Assembly (NCBI GenBank): GCA_002559145.1
Contig: NTXX01000016.1
Span: 124,001-188,000 of the forward strand
DNA: 64,000 nt
Reading direction: 5' to 3'
Source of the DNA: Bacillus sp. AFS006103
Lineage (GTDB): Bacteria; Bacillota; Bacilli; Bacillales; Cytobacillaceae
The translations under genes and the position numbers were made by a program. Below, one piece after another: positions 8,915 through 17,658 of the stretch. The notes beneath the pieces were generated by a model. That model was not told the DNA's origin. It was given only the letters and a program-made list of their open reading frames with translations, and did no database searches. The first letter of the stretch is position 1; each line of letters begins with the position of its first letter.

Positions 8915-9497
8915 TTTTCTTCATCCTTTCTATCTCATTTAAAAAGTTCTTGATGATTTCCTTTCCCGAAGGAGTACCAATTGACTCAGGATGAAACTGG
9001 AGACCGTAAACAGGAAATTGACGATGTTTTATGGCCATAATTTCCTGATCCTCTTCAGAATATGCGATACACTCTAATACATCAGGAATACTACTTTTTT
9101 CAATAATTAATGAATGATACCTCATCACATCTACAGGGGTGGGAAGCCCTTTGAAAAGCCCTAAGCGATGATGCGAAATCATCGATGTTTTACCATGTTT
9201 GATGAGTGTTGCTCTTTGAATCTTTCCACCGAAGGAAGCTCCAATGGCCTGATGCCCAAGACAAATCCCTAAAATCGGGATTTTATCATAGAATGTTTGA
9301 ATCAATTCAATACAAATCCCGGCTTTCTCCGGTTTCCCAGGCCCAGGGGAAAGAATAATTGCTTTTGGATTTAATTCTCTGATTTGTTCCATTGTTAGTT
9401 GATTATTTCTAAACACGGTAATTTGTTCCCCTAATTCTCCAAGATATTGATAGAGGTTGAATGTAAACGAATCAAAATTATCAATCAATAAAATCAT
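8886..9497 (-). CDS. trpG: Anthranilate/aminodeoxychorismate synthase glutamine amidotransferase
   Basis: 203 residues. Class I glutamine amidotransferase with nucleophile Cys in ILGICLGHQAIG (about residue 79), oxyanion motif LSPGPGKPEKAG and the His-Glu of FHPESIGT. It gives ammonia to TrpE. It lies inside the trp operon with a 4-nt overlap with trpE and 29-nt overlap with trpD. In B. subtilis the equivalent subunit (PabA) is in the folate operon and shared; here the trp operon has its own. Whether another pabA exists elsewhere cannot be told from this window. Confidence 0.95.
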   Translation of the reverse strand: MILLIDNFDSFTFNLYQYLGELGEQITVFRNNQLTMEQIRELNPKAIILSPGPGKPEKAGICIELIQTFYDKIPILGICLGHQAIGASFGGKIQRATLIKHGKTSMISHHRLGLFKGLPTPVDVMRYHSLIIEKSSIPDVLECIAYSEEDQEIMAIKHRQFPVYGLQFHPESIGTPSGKEIIKNFLNEIERMKKNEELLTPIS

Positions 9498-10882
9498 TTC
9501 TCACCCTCCAAGAAAGAATTAAGTTTATTTATCGTCTCTTGATATTCCGACTCTGGATTCGAGTCATACACGATTCCCGCACCCGCTTGAATATAGGCCA
9601 AACCCTCTTTTAAAACCATGGTTCGAATGGCAAGGGCAAAATCCATATTTCCATCCGCTGATAAGTATCCTACCGCCCCTGAATATAAGCCTCGTTTTGA
9701 TTTTTCCAACGAGTTAATAATCTCCATGGCCCGAACCTTTGGAGCCCCTGAAACAGTCCCGGCAGGAAGACAGGCCGCAAGAGCATCGATTGCAGTTTTA
9801 TCTGTCGTTAATTGGCCGCTTACTTCTGACACAAGATGCATTACATGGCGATATTTTTCTACTGTCATATACTTTTCCACCTGGACTGTGCCGAACTCGC
9901 TGATTTTCCCAAGATCATTCCTGCCAAGGTCGACAAGCATCTTATGCTCCGCAAGTTCCTTTTCATCATTTTTCAATTCTTTTTCGATCAGCAAATCTTC
10001 TTCAATCGTTCTCCCTCGTCTTTTTGTTCCTGCGATGGGATTCGAAATGACTGTTCTTTCCCTTGTTTTAAGTAAGCTTTCGGGAGATGAACCAATAACG
10101 GTATATGCATCAAAATCAATATAAAACATATAAGGAGTGGGATTATTTGCACGGTGCTTACGATAAAGTGATAAAGGTTCTCCGTTAAAGGTTGATTTCA
10201 TTCGTCTTGATAGAACCACTTGAAAAATATCACCAGCTAAAATATGTTCTTTGGCTATTTCTACATTCTTAATAAAGGTTTCTTTTGTTGTATCTGAGAC
10301 AAATCCTGAAAAAGAAAACGGCTCGTCAGTTGCATAGAAAGTTGGCTTTTTTAGTTCCTTTATTCTTTCTTCAATTCTCTTCTCAACTAAAGCGTTGTCG
10401 CTCTCCTTAGTTAAAGGACATCCACAAATCAAAATCTTATCTTCAAGGTGATCAAAGACAATGACTTCTTCATAAAACATTAAATGGACATCCGGCATCT
10501 CCATTCCGTTTGAATGTTCCTCACCAATCACTTCATATTGCCTGATAATGTCATATCCCACATATCCTACAGCCCCTCCAATAAACGGAAAGGGAGATTC
10601 TTTATAATCTATGGGAGGGATAAGGCTTTTTAACACTTCGAGAGGGTTACCCTTTATTACTTCCTTGTCTCCATTCCTCGAAATAATTTCGTTGCTATCA
10701 CCGTTCGAAATGAGCTCAAAGGCTGGATCAGCACCGATGAAGGAATATCTTCCAGAATCATTGTACTTATGGGAACTTTCCAATAAAAACTTCTTATTCC
10801 CGCTCATTTTTTGTAAAATGGAGATTGGTGTAAGCGTATCTCCTTTAATCTCTTTTATGAAATAACCCGTTTTAATTTCCAT
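9494..10882 (-). CDS. trpE: Anthranilate synthase component I
   Basis: 462 residues, chorismate-binding enzyme. The N-terminal KKFLLESSHKYNDSGRYSFIG matches the LLES...S feedback site for tryptophan. The catalytic domain has DIFQVVLSRR, GSSPESLL, NPIAGTKRRG, DLGRNDLG, PAGTVSGAPK and QAGAGIVYDSNPESEY, all signature segments. It turns chorismate plus ammonia (from TrpG) into anthranilate. It is the first structural gene of trpEGDCFBA, behind the T-box leader. SD GGGAG lies 8 nt before the ATG. Confidence 0.97.
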   Translation of the reverse strand: MEIKTGYFIKEIKGDTLTPISILQKMSGNKKFLLESSHKYNDSGRYSFIGADPAFELISNGDSNEIISRNGDKEVIKGNPLEVLKSLIPPIDYKESPFPFIGGAVGYVGYDIIRQYEVIGEEHSNGMEMPDVHLMFYEEVIVFDHLEDKILICGCPLTKESDNALVEKRIEERIKELKKPTFYATDEPFSFSGFVSDTTKETFIKNVEIAKEHILAGDIFQVVLSRRMKSTFNGEPLSLYRKHRANNPTPYMFYIDFDAYTVIGSSPESLLKTRERTVISNPIAGTKRRGRTIEEDLLIEKELKNDEKELAEHKMLVDLGRNDLGKISEFGTVQVEKYMTVEKYRHVMHLVSEVSGQLTTDKTAIDALAACLPAGTVSGAPKVRAMEIINSLEKSKRGLYSGAVGYLSADGNMDFALAIRTMVLKEGLAYIQAGAGIVYDSNPESEYQETINKLNSFLEGEK

Positions 10883-10911
10883 TTTCCGACTCCCTTCAAA
10901 AATAAAAAAAA

Positions 10912-10958
10912 ATCGTCCTCTATATGCGCAAAAATTTACGCATATAGAGGACGATTCT
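10912..10958 (-). terminator. T-box attenuator terminator
   Basis: Perfect stem ATCGTCCTCTATATGCG / CGCATATAGAGGACGAT around an AAAAATTTA-type loop, with a T9-like tract on the minus strand. It competes with the T-box antiterminator. Confidence 0.9.
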
Positions 10959-11190
10959 ATGGTCGTGGTGCCACCTCCATTTGAAGCAGTTAGAAAACGT
11001 GCTTCCTCTTCAGATACGGAACATTTATGTTCGATATCCTATCCTTTTAACGGTGGAGCTCCGTGCATCCCTACTGATGATTTCAAGATGCCTCTCACAA
11101 GTCCATTCCACAAATCCATTCTTATCAGGCTCCCACCTACCCCGACTCTCTTGAAAGAATAAAATTAGTGTACTCCTCTTGCTCAACGAG
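10912..11190 (-). promoter_or_regulatory. T-box riboswitch (tryptophan) of the trp operon
   Basis: Read on the minus strand: an AGAGAGTCGGGG stem I element near 11147, then a specifier loop GAA-TGG-AC with the Trp codon at 11105-11103, the T-box GGAGGTGGCACCACG around 10963-10977 (its TGGCACC pairs with an uncharged tRNA acceptor end), and a long terminator stem at 10918-10957 followed by a run of T. Low charged tRNA-Trp stabilizes the antiterminator and lets trpEGDCFBA be transcribed. This replaces the TRAP/mtrB control seen in B. subtilis. Confidence 0.93.
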
Positions 11191-11223
11191 TTAAATATTA
11201 ACAATTACTATTGATTGATATTT

Positions 11224-11252
11224 ATCCTACGCAAAAATACCATTAATGTCAA
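11224..11252 (-). promoter_or_regulatory. Sigma-A promoter of trp operon
   Basis: Minus-strand TTGACA (11252-11247), 17-nt spacer, TAGGAT (11229-11224). The start would be near 11217, just before stem I of the T-box leader. Confidence 0.7.
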
Positions 11253-11411
11253 GTGTTAATTTAGAATATTCTAAATGGACAAAAACTTATGATTTTCCAA
11301 AATAGTTCTCTTTTAGCTTATTCCAATTAAAGGAACCCTATTCCGGGTTTTTTTTTTATCAATAAGCTAATAGTAATAATAGCATAAACATGAAGGCGGG
11401 ATAGAAGATTA

Positions 11412-12698
11412 ATGGAACATATTGAACATTTAAGCCAAAATCCAAAAGCTGCAAAAAAGAAACAATCTGCAGCTGGACAAAAGCGGTCCGATGAGATATC
11501 TAATCAAAAGTGGGCGATCCTATCACTGTCTTCCATTCCTTTAGTCATGACATTGGGGAATTCTATGTTAATACCAGTTCTACCTTCGATGGAAAGTAAA
11601 TTATCTATATCTTCTTTCCAAACAAGTATGATTATTACGGTTTATTCGATTGTTGCTATTTTTTTAATACCTGTTGCAGGATACTTATCAGATCATATCG
11701 GTCGAAAAAAGGTTATTATCCCCAGTCTCATCATAGCAGGAATTGGCGGACTCATCTCAGGATTTGCCGCATGGAAACTCGATGATGCGTATTGGATTAT
11801 TTTAGCAGGCCGCGCCCTCCAAGGGGTCGGTGCTGCAGGAGCTGCCCCTATTGTCCTGCCCTTGGTTGGTGATATGTTTAAGAATGAGGATGATGTTAGT
11901 TGTTGTTTGGGTCTAATAGAAACATCTAATACATTTGGTAAGGTATTAAGCCCTATTTTAGGGGCTTTTCTAGCGGGATTTATTTGGTTTATACCTTTTT
12001 TTTCTTTCCCAGTTTTTTGTGCCATTTCCGTCTTGATGATCATGTTTCTGGTTAAAAGTCCAAAATCAACTAATAAACCAATTCCCTTTAAAGAATTTTT
12101 CAGCAATGTGAAAAAAACCTTTACAGAAAAGGGTCGCTGGCTTTATGCAATATTTTTTATTGGCGGCATCCTGATGCTAGTCCTGTTTGGGATTTTGTTT
12201 TACCTTTCGGAGATTTTTGAAAAGGAATATGGCATTAAAGATATTAAAAAAGGGTTTTTTCTGGCATTACCACTCGGTGCACTTTGTCTTTCATCCTTTA
12301 TAAGTGGCAAGGTGATCAAGAAAAACAAGGTATTGATGAAATGGATAACCTTTGCTGGAATTCTCGCTACAGCCTTATCCATAGGTGCATTATGGTTTTC
12401 AATCAAGCTTTGGTACATGATCACCATGTTTCTTATCAGCGGAGTTGGTATCGGTGCAGGTCTTCCATGCTTAGATGCATTAATTACCGAAGGCGTTGAA
12501 AAAGAAGAAAGAGGAACGATTTCATCTATTTACAGTTCGATGAGATTCATTGGAGTAGCTGCTGGACCTCCGATTATTGCTTTGTTATTAAAAAATGCGA
12601 CTCATTGGATTTTTATTCTTTTGGGTAGTTTCAGTATCATTGCAGCACTTGTTGCATTGCTAGCTATCAAGCCTCAAGGACAGGAACAAAAGGGCTGA
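11412..12698 (+). CDS. MFS transporter, drug-efflux type (DHA1-like)
   Basis: 428 residues with a 45-residue basic cytoplasmic N-terminal extension, then about 12 membrane segments. The MFS motif A DHIGRKKVI lies between TM2 and TM3; GRALQGVGAAGAAPIVLPLVGD is motif B with its Arg in TM4, and GKVLSPILGAFLAGF resembles motif C, typical of proton-driven exporters. The substrate is unknown. SD AAGGCGGG lies before the ATG. It diverges from the trp leader and has its own terminator, so is probably a single unit. Confidence 0.85.
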   Translation: MEHIEHLSQNPKAAKKKQSAAGQKRSDEISNQKWAILSLSSIPLVMTLGNSMLIPVLPSMESKLSISSFQTSMIITVYSIVAIFLIPVAGYLSDHIGRKKVIIPSLIIAGIGGLISGFAAWKLDDAYWIILAGRALQGVGAAGAAPIVLPLVGDMFKNEDDVSCCLGLIETSNTFGKVLSPILGAFLAGFIWFIPFFSFPVFCAISVLMIMFLVKSPKSTNKPIPFKEFFSNVKKTFTEKGRWLYAIFFIGGILMLVLFGILFYLSEIFEKEYGIKDIKKGFFLALPLGALCLSSFISGKVIKKNKVLMKWITFAGILATALSIGALWFSIKLWYMITMFLISGVGIGAGLPCLDALITEGVEKEERGTISSIYSSMRFIGVAAGPPIIALLLKNATHWIFILLGSFSIIAALVALLAIKPQGQEQKG

Positions 12699-12722
12699 GG
12701 AAATTTCCTCAGCCCTTTCATT
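12690..12722. terminator. Bidirectional terminator between MFS gene and fruA
   Basis: AAGGGCTGAGGAAATTTCCTCAGCCCTT, a perfect palindrome overlapping the MFS stop codon; T-rich on both exits. Confidence 0.85.
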
Positions 12723-12727
12723 TCGTC

Positions 12728-14590
12728 TTATTTCACTGGTTTTTTTAGAAAACCAATTAATAGTGCGGATACAACTGAACCCACTAAAATAGCCAGTGCG
12801 TAAAGAAGAGCACCATTTTCAACCAATGGAACTACGAATATTCCGCCATGCGGAGCACGGAGCCCAATTCCAAAGGCCATTGACAACGCACCTGCGATTG
12901 CTGAACCTGCCATAACCGAAGGAATGACACGCAATGGGTCGGCTGCGGCAAATGGAATTGCCCCTTCAGTAATAAAGGATAAGCCCATAACATAACATGC
13001 TTTTCCCGCATCTCTGTCCAGGTCATTAAATTTATTTTTGAAAAATGTAGTTGCGAGCGCAATTGCGAGCGGTGGTACCATACCAGCGGCCATAATGGCA
13101 GCCATTGGCTCATATACGCCGCTTGCTAATAAACCTGTTCCAAATACATAGGCAGCTTTGTTAACTGGACCACCCATATCAAAGGACATCATAAGACCAA
13201 GAACGATACCTAATAGTACTGCATTACCGGTACCAAGACCTGTCAACCAATCCGCAATTGTTCCATTTAACCAAGCAACTGGTTTGTTTACTACATAAAG
13301 CATGATGAAACCTGTGATTGCTATACCAAAAAGAGGGTAAATTAGGATACTTTTAATACCTTCTAAAGATCTTGGAAGTCCAGCAAATACTTTCTTAAGA
13401 AGAAGGACAACATAACCTGCTATAAAACCTGCAACCAATCCGCCAAGGAATCCAGCTCCACCACTTGCAGCCATCATTCCACCAACCATACCTGGAGCAA
13501 AACCTGGCCGATCTGCAATACTAAGGGCGATAAAACCTGCAAGTACAGGTACAATAAGTCCAAATGCGTTACCGCCGCCAATCGTCATTAATGCTTCTGA
13601 AATCTGGTTATACGAGGGATCGTCAGGCTTAAATGAGTTATAACCAAACATAAAGCAAATGGCAATTAGAATTCCACCACCAACAACAAATGGCAGCATA
13701 TTTGAAACACCATTCATTAAGTGCTTATAAAAGCCAGTACGTGACCCTTTTTGGTCGGATCCTTTTTCACTTTTCCCGCCATTCCCTCGATAAATAGGTG
13801 CATCCTGTTTTAGGGCTTTATCTAATAGTTGCTCAGGGCGGCGAATTCCTTCAGCTACCGCTGCTTGAATGACGTGTTTGCCGTTGAAACGTTCCATTTC
13901 AACATTGATATCGGCTGCAATAATAACTGCTGTTGCATTTTCAATTTCATCTTTTGTCAGGACATTTTTGGCACCGCCCGAACCATTTGTCTCTACCTTT
14001 ATATCTACACCCATTTCAGATGCCTTAGCTTTTAAGGAATCGGCTGCCATATAGGTATGGGCAATACCTGTGGGACAACCTGTAACTGCCACAATAAAAT
14101 TCTTTTTATTTGTTATAACCGTTTCTTGCTTTTCCTCTTTGTCATAACGGTTTATCGTGTCAATGATTTCTTCAGGAGTTGTTGCCTTTAAAAGCTCATA
14201 CCTTACTTCCGCTTTCATTAGCAAACCAGATAGTCTTGCTAATGCTTCTAAATGTGTATTATTCGCACCTTCCGGGGCAGCAATCATAAAGAATAAATGT
14301 GCAGGTTTCCCGTCTAATGACTCATAATTAACACCTGCGGCTGATTTCCCAAAGACAATCGCTGCTTCATTTACTACCTTTGTTTTCGCATGCGGAATGG
14401 CAATTCCATCCCCTATACCTGTTGTACTTTGTTCTTCACGTTTTAAGATTGAAGCTTTAAATTCAGAACGGTCCGATATTTTCCCCGCCTTAAACAGGAC
14501 CTCAACAAGCTGATCAATCGTGTCTTCTTTTTGGTTACCTTCAATATTTAATAGGATCGTATTTATTGTTAATAATTCAGTAATTTTCAT
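12728..14590 (-). CDS. fruA: PTS fructose-specific transporter, IIABC in one chain
   Basis: 620 residues in order IIA-IIB-IIC. IIA: His in GDGIAIPHAKT (about residue 67). IIB: phosphocysteine in VTGCPTGIAHTYMAADSLK (about residue 172). IIC: the last 330 residues, about nine or ten membrane segments with GGGxxIAxCFMFG, SFDMGGPVNKAAY and FITEGAIPFAAADP, all hallmarks of the Fru family. It imports fructose as fructose-1-phosphate, the substrate of FruK. It is the last gene of fruR-fruK-fruA. Confidence 0.96.
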   Translation of the reverse strand: MKITELLTINTILLNIEGNQKEDTIDQLVEVLFKAGKISDRSEFKASILKREEQSTTGIGDGIAIPHAKTKVVNEAAIVFGKSAAGVNYESLDGKPAHLFFMIAAPEGANNTHLEALARLSGLLMKAEVRYELLKATTPEEIIDTINRYDKEEKQETVITNKKNFIVAVTGCPTGIAHTYMAADSLKAKASEMGVDIKVETNGSGGAKNVLTKDEIENATAVIIAADINVEMERFNGKHVIQAAVAEGIRRPEQLLDKALKQDAPIYRGNGGKSEKGSDQKGSRTGFYKHLMNGVSNMLPFVVGGGILIAICFMFGYNSFKPDDPSYNQISEALMTIGGGNAFGLIVPVLAGFIALSIADRPGFAPGMVGGMMAASGGAGFLGGLVAGFIAGYVVLLLKKVFAGLPRSLEGIKSILIYPLFGIAITGFIMLYVVNKPVAWLNGTIADWLTGLGTGNAVLLGIVLGLMMSFDMGGPVNKAAYVFGTGLLASGVYEPMAAIMAAGMVPPLAIALATTFFKNKFNDLDRDAGKACYVMGLSFITEGAIPFAAADPLRVIPSVMAGSAIAGALSMAFGIGLRAPHGGIFVVPLVENGALLYALAILVGSVVSALLIGFLKKPVK

Positions 14591-14607
14591 GATTGATTTT
14601 CTCTCCC

Positions 14608-15522
14608 TTAACGAATCTCTTTAATATGAACTTGCGGAAGAAGTTCTTCTACTTTTCTCTTCGAGCATAAGCCTAGTGAAAAGGCAGTTGCACTACCTGA
14701 TGCAACACTATACCGAAAAGCTTCTTCAATCTTTCTAGTTCGCTCATATGCCGCCAAGAAACCAGCAACCATAGAATCCCCTGCACCAACTGAATTTTTC
14801 ACTTCACCACTTGGAACTTTTGCAAAAAGTACTTTTTCGCTATTGATCAGCACCGCCCCTCTGCCAGCTAATGAAACAATGACATTTTCCGCACCCATTT
14901 CTACGAGCTTTTTGCCATAAGGGATCACTTCTTCTGCGGTAGTAATGCTTGTATCAAATAATTCACCTAGCTCATGATGATTCGGCTTGATTAAAAATGG
15001 GTGATAGGGAAGGACCTTTTTTAATAAATCTCCTTCTGCATCTACAACAAATTGTGCTCCGTTTTCTGTGCAAATTTTTACAAGTTCCTCATAGGTTGTT
15101 TTAGGTAAGCTAGCAGGGATACTTCCAGCTAGTACTAATAAATCGTCTGCTCCTAAGTGTTGAATTTTTTGTTTTAGAAGTGCGAAGTTTTGTTCTGAAA
15201 TGTTTGGACCCAAGGCATTAATTTCTGACTCTTGACCCGTTTTAATCTTTACATTGATGCGTGTATCTTCATCAACCTGAACAAAATTCGTATCAATTTC
15301 TTCATTTTGGAGATATTGCTCAATATAAGCTCCAGTAAAGCCACCAATAAACCCAAGTGCCTTACTTTTGCTTCCAAATTGTTTTAATACAGTTGAGACA
15401 TTGATTCCTTTTCCACCTGGAAACTTTGCCTCATTTACTGTACGATTTAACTCTCCTAGCTGAAAGCTCTCGAGTTTGACTATATAGTCAACCGAGGGAT
15501 TCAAAGTTAATGTATATATCAT
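14608..15522 (-). CDS. fruK: 1-Phosphofructokinase
   Basis: 304 residues, PfkB/ribokinase fold. N-terminal TLNPSVDYIV and PGGKGINVS (substrate side), C-terminal GAGDSMVAGFL with the catalytic Asp and anion hole. It turns fructose-1-phosphate into fructose-1,6-bisphosphate with ATP. The ATG overlaps the stop of fruR by 4 nt, and fruA follows 17 nt later. Confidence 0.95.
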   Translation of the reverse strand: MIYTLTLNPSVDYIVKLESFQLGELNRTVNEAKFPGGKGINVSTVLKQFGSKSKALGFIGGFTGAYIEQYLQNEEIDTNFVQVDEDTRINVKIKTGQESEINALGPNISEQNFALLKQKIQHLGADDLLVLAGSIPASLPKTTYEELVKICTENGAQFVVDAEGDLLKKVLPYHPFLIKPNHHELGELFDTSITTAEEVIPYGKKLVEMGAENVIVSLAGRGAVLINSEKVLFAKVPSGEVKNSVGAGDSMVAGFLAAYERTRKIEEAFRYSVASGSATAFSLGLCSKRKVEELLPQVHIKEIR

Positions 15523-16271
15523 GATGTCACTACCTTTATAGTTGTTCTATTTACGTATTGCTTCTGCGTTTCATCATCTGCTTCATCGGTAATAATGGCC
15601 GCCTCTTGGATATCGGCAATTTTGGCAAACGAGATTTCAGCAAACTTTGTATGATCTGCTAATACATAGGTTTCTCTTGAAAGAGCAATTGCCTTTTGCT
15701 TCACCATTGCTTCCTCCTGGTCTGGAGTTGTAAAGCCAAATTGTGGATGGATACCATTAACACCCATAAAGCATTTATCAAAACGGTATAGTTCTAGGCC
15801 CACTAAAGCTCCCCTTCCGATGAAAGCATTTGTATTCTGCTTTACCAAGCCGCCAATTAAATAGGTTGAGATGCCTTTATCCAATAATGGTTTTAAATGC
15901 ATTAACCCATTTGTGACAACAACGATTTCCTTTAACGGCAGGAATTCAATCATTTCAATCACAGTTGACCCGGCATCAAGATAAATGCAATCACCCTCTT
16001 CTACTAAACTGGCTGCATATTGGGCAATCAACCGTTTCTCTTGAAGGTTTTTGGAGGATTTCTCAATCATACTAGGCTCTTGAAGCTTCCCTTGTAATCT
16101 TGAGGCACCTCCATGGATTCTCTTCAAGAACTTTTGGTCCTCTAATTGTGAAAGATCTCGGCGAATTGTTGACTCCGATGAATCGGTTAACTCCATAATT
16201 TCATTTATTTTAACTACATTTTTAGCTTTTAATAATTGCATTATGATTCGATGACGTTCTGGCGTTAACAA
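15519..16271 (-). CDS. fruR: DeoR-family repressor of the fructose operon
   Basis: 250 residues. N-terminal DeoR winged helix: RHRIIMQLLKAKNVVKINEIMELTDSSESTIRRDLSQLE...IHGGA, then the DeoRC sugar-phosphate sensor (YLDAGSTVIEMI, VVTNGL, GALVGLE, DHTKF). It likely represses the operon until fructose-1-phosphate appears. Start is TTG at 16271, chosen because AGGTGG lies 7 nt before it; the nearby ATG (16277) is out of frame and stops at once. It is the first gene of fruRKA. Confidence 0.92.
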   Translation of the reverse strand: MLTPERHRIIMQLLKAKNVVKINEIMELTDSSESTIRRDLSQLEDQKFLKRIHGGASRLQGKLQEPSMIEKSSKNLQEKRLIAQYAASLVEEGDCIYLDAGSTVIEMIEFLPLKEIVVVTNGLMHLKPLLDKGISTYLIGGLVKQNTNAFIGRGALVGLELYRFDKCFMGVNGIHPQFGFTTPDQEEAMVKQKAIALSRETYVLADHTKFAEISFAKIADIQEAAIITDEADDETQKQYVNRTTIKVVTS

Positions 16272-16308
16272 GGCATCACCACCTGGATTTTTTATTCTTC
16301 ATAATTAC

Positions 16309-16337
16309 ATAATACTGAAAACGATTGCATAAATCAA
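16309..16337 (-). promoter_or_regulatory. fruRKA promoter with overlapping cre site
   Basis: Minus strand TTGATT (16337-16332), 17-nt spacer, TATTAT (16314-16309). The spacer contains a CcpA-type cre element: plus-strand TGAAAACGATTGCA at 16316-16329 fits the core TGNAANCGNWWNCA. A repressor bound there would block polymerase directly. Confidence 0.75.
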
Positions 16338-16347
16338 TCATTTTCTT

Positions 16348-16378
16348 TCAAAAACAATCAAAATTTGAACGTTTTTGA
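16348..16378. promoter_or_regulatory. Nested palindromes upstream of fruRKA (probable FruR operator)
   Basis: Inverted repeat TCAAAAAC (16348-16355) / GTTTTTGA (16371-16378) encloses a second palindrome TCAAA-A-TTTGA. It lies just upstream of the -35 box and is a plausible FruR binding site. Confidence 0.5.
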
Positions 16379-16436
16379 ATGTTATTTGAAATTTTCTTGG
16401 ATTGCAAAATTTTTTCTGCACTAAATTTTATTATTA

Positions 16437-16445
16437 TGGTATAAT
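16437..16445 (+). promoter_or_regulatory. Extended -10 promoter of the tRNA pair
   Basis: TGGTATAAT (TGn plus consensus -10), with no good -35. The start would fall near 16452, about 18 nt before the tRNA-Gly. Confidence 0.6.
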
Positions 16446-16469
16446 GTATATGGTTATTTAAGAGATGAT

Positions 16470-16543
16470 GCGGGTGTGGTTTAATGGTAGAATTTCAGCT
16501 TCCCAAGCTGACGGCGGGGGTTCGATTCCCCTCACCCGCTCCA
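16470..16543 (+). tRNA. tRNA-Gly (anticodon CCC)
   Basis: Full cloverleaf: acceptor GCGGGTG / CACCCGC, anticodon stem TCAGC / GCTGA with loop TTCCCAA (anticodon CCC), T-arm GGGGGTTCGATTCCCCT, discriminator T, encoded CCA at 16541-16543. It reads GGG codons; bacilli commonly cover these with a UCC tRNA, so this is an extra isoacceptor. Confidence 0.93.
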
Positions 16544-16554
16544 TAATATATAAT

Positions 16555-16643
16555 GGAGAAGTACCCAAGTGGTTATAAGGGGGCGCACTCGAAATGCGCT
16601 AGGACGGGTAACCGTTGCGTGAGTTCGAATCTCATCTTCTCCT
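16555..16643 (+). tRNA. tRNA-Ser (anticodon CGA)
   Basis: Acceptor GGAGAAG / CTTCTCC, anticodon stem GCGCA / TGCGC with loop CTCGAAA (anticodon CGA), long variable arm ACGGGTAACCGTT, and T-arm GTGAG-TTCGAAT-CTCAT. The class II shape fits serine. The discriminator is T where serine tRNAs normally have G, and no CCA is encoded. It lies 11 nt after the tRNA-Gly, probably one transcript. Confidence 0.88.
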
Positions 16644-16656
16644 TCATACGTATTCT

Positions 16657-16691
16657 TTCAAAAAACACGCCGAATTATCGTGTTTTTATTT
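16657..16691 (+). terminator. Terminator of the tRNA transcript
   Basis: AAAAAACACG...CGTGTTTTTAT hairpin right after the serine tRNA. Confidence 0.75.
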
Positions 16692-16693
16692 AT

Positions 16694-16728
16694 TTAAAAA
16701 ACGCCGGAGATTTCCGGCGTTTTTTCGT
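16694..16728. terminator. Terminator of the Fe-S protein gene (minus)
   Basis: AAAAAACGCCGGAGATTTCCGGCGTTTTTT, a strong symmetrical hairpin usable on both strands. Confidence 0.85.
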
Positions 16729-16732
16729 AGTC

Positions 16733-17638
16733 TTATTGATAGGGGCTTAACCATTCAGGATCCCTATTCACACAGACCGGACATTTCACCGTTTCTGCTT
16801 GTAACGAGTGAAATGATTGGCCACAATCTAAGCATTTCTTAGCATGAATAGGTTCCTGATAATTAACTTTTTTCTTTATTTGTGGAGTTATTTGAATGGC
16901 ATCCTCTAGACAAATATCTACACAATCGGTGCAGTTTACACAATTATTACTTTCGATTTGTAAACTAGTGTCCTTTAATTGAAACACCTTTTGGCTGCAA
17001 AAGGTAAAACAAGCTTTACAAAATGTACATTTGTCTTTATCCAGCTCTACTGTGTAAAATTGATATTCCGGGTAATAGTTTACTATGGTCCACTCATTTG
17101 CTTCCAGTTTCCATGAAGCCGGCGTCAAACTTTTGGCTAGCTTTTTCCCACCTGACTGCATTGAAGTGAATAAATCTCTCCGCGAAAGTTTTTCAACATT
17201 TTTTCTCTGAACCACCTCAATGGATCTTTGATCGAGTTGCCCTAACATCCTATTGGTCTCAGTTAGTACAAATTTCCATTTATCATTGAGTGGAGCTCCG
17301 TTAAGTGTAATCGCATGTAGACCTCTTTTTTTATAAATCAACAATTCTTTTTCAGTTGGGGTGTAATCTTCCTTATATATAAGGCTATTTTCTTCGAATT
17401 CCCTCGTTACGGCAATTCCTTCGATTGCTGACATCGGACAGGAGATGACACAATCACCACATGATGTGCATTGTGACTGATTGATTTCTATGGATTGCTG
17501 ATTGATCTCTAATGCCCCGTACTTACACAATTCCAAGCAAAAGGTGCAGGTGGATCGAACATTTCTGTTTCGTGAACATTTATTGGTAATCTTCAAATCT
17601 ACATGCATACTTTCAAGCCATTTTACCAAAAGAGACAT
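16733..17638 (-). CDS. Multi-cluster 4Fe-4S ferredoxin-type protein
   Basis: 301 residues. Two pairs of ferredoxin motifs: CTFCLELCKYG and CTSCGDCVISCP in the first 75 residues, then CTFCKACFTFC and CVNCTDCVDIC at about 210-255. A C-terminal CLDCGQSF...CPVC may bind zinc or iron. No Tat or Sec signal, so it is probably cytoplasmic. It follows the molybdoenzyme subunits, though separated by an intergenic hairpin. Likely role: electron transfer for, or assembly of, the molybdoenzyme (inference). It resembles NapF/NapH-type auxiliary ferredoxins only in general plan. Confidence 0.75.
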   Translation of the reverse strand: MSLLVKWLESMHVDLKITNKCSRNRNVRSTCTFCLELCKYGALEINQQSIEINQSQCTSCGDCVISCPMSAIEGIAVTREFEENSLIYKEDYTPTEKELLIYKKRGLHAITLNGAPLNDKWKFVLTETNRMLGQLDQRSIEVVQRKNVEKLSRRDLFTSMQSGGKKLAKSLTPASWKLEANEWTIVNYYPEYQFYTVELDKDKCTFCKACFTFCSQKVFQLKDTSLQIESNNCVNCTDCVDICLEDAIQITPQIKKKVNYQEPIHAKKCLDCGQSFHSLQAETVKCPVCVNRDPEWLSPYQ

Positions 17639-17658
17639 CTGACCACCTTCAATAAAAA

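Noticed and set aside
13829..14054. Plus-strand frames inside fruA, and many others inside long genes
   Set aside because: Shadows of well-supported genes on the opposite strand; no ribosome site or protein-like motifs.
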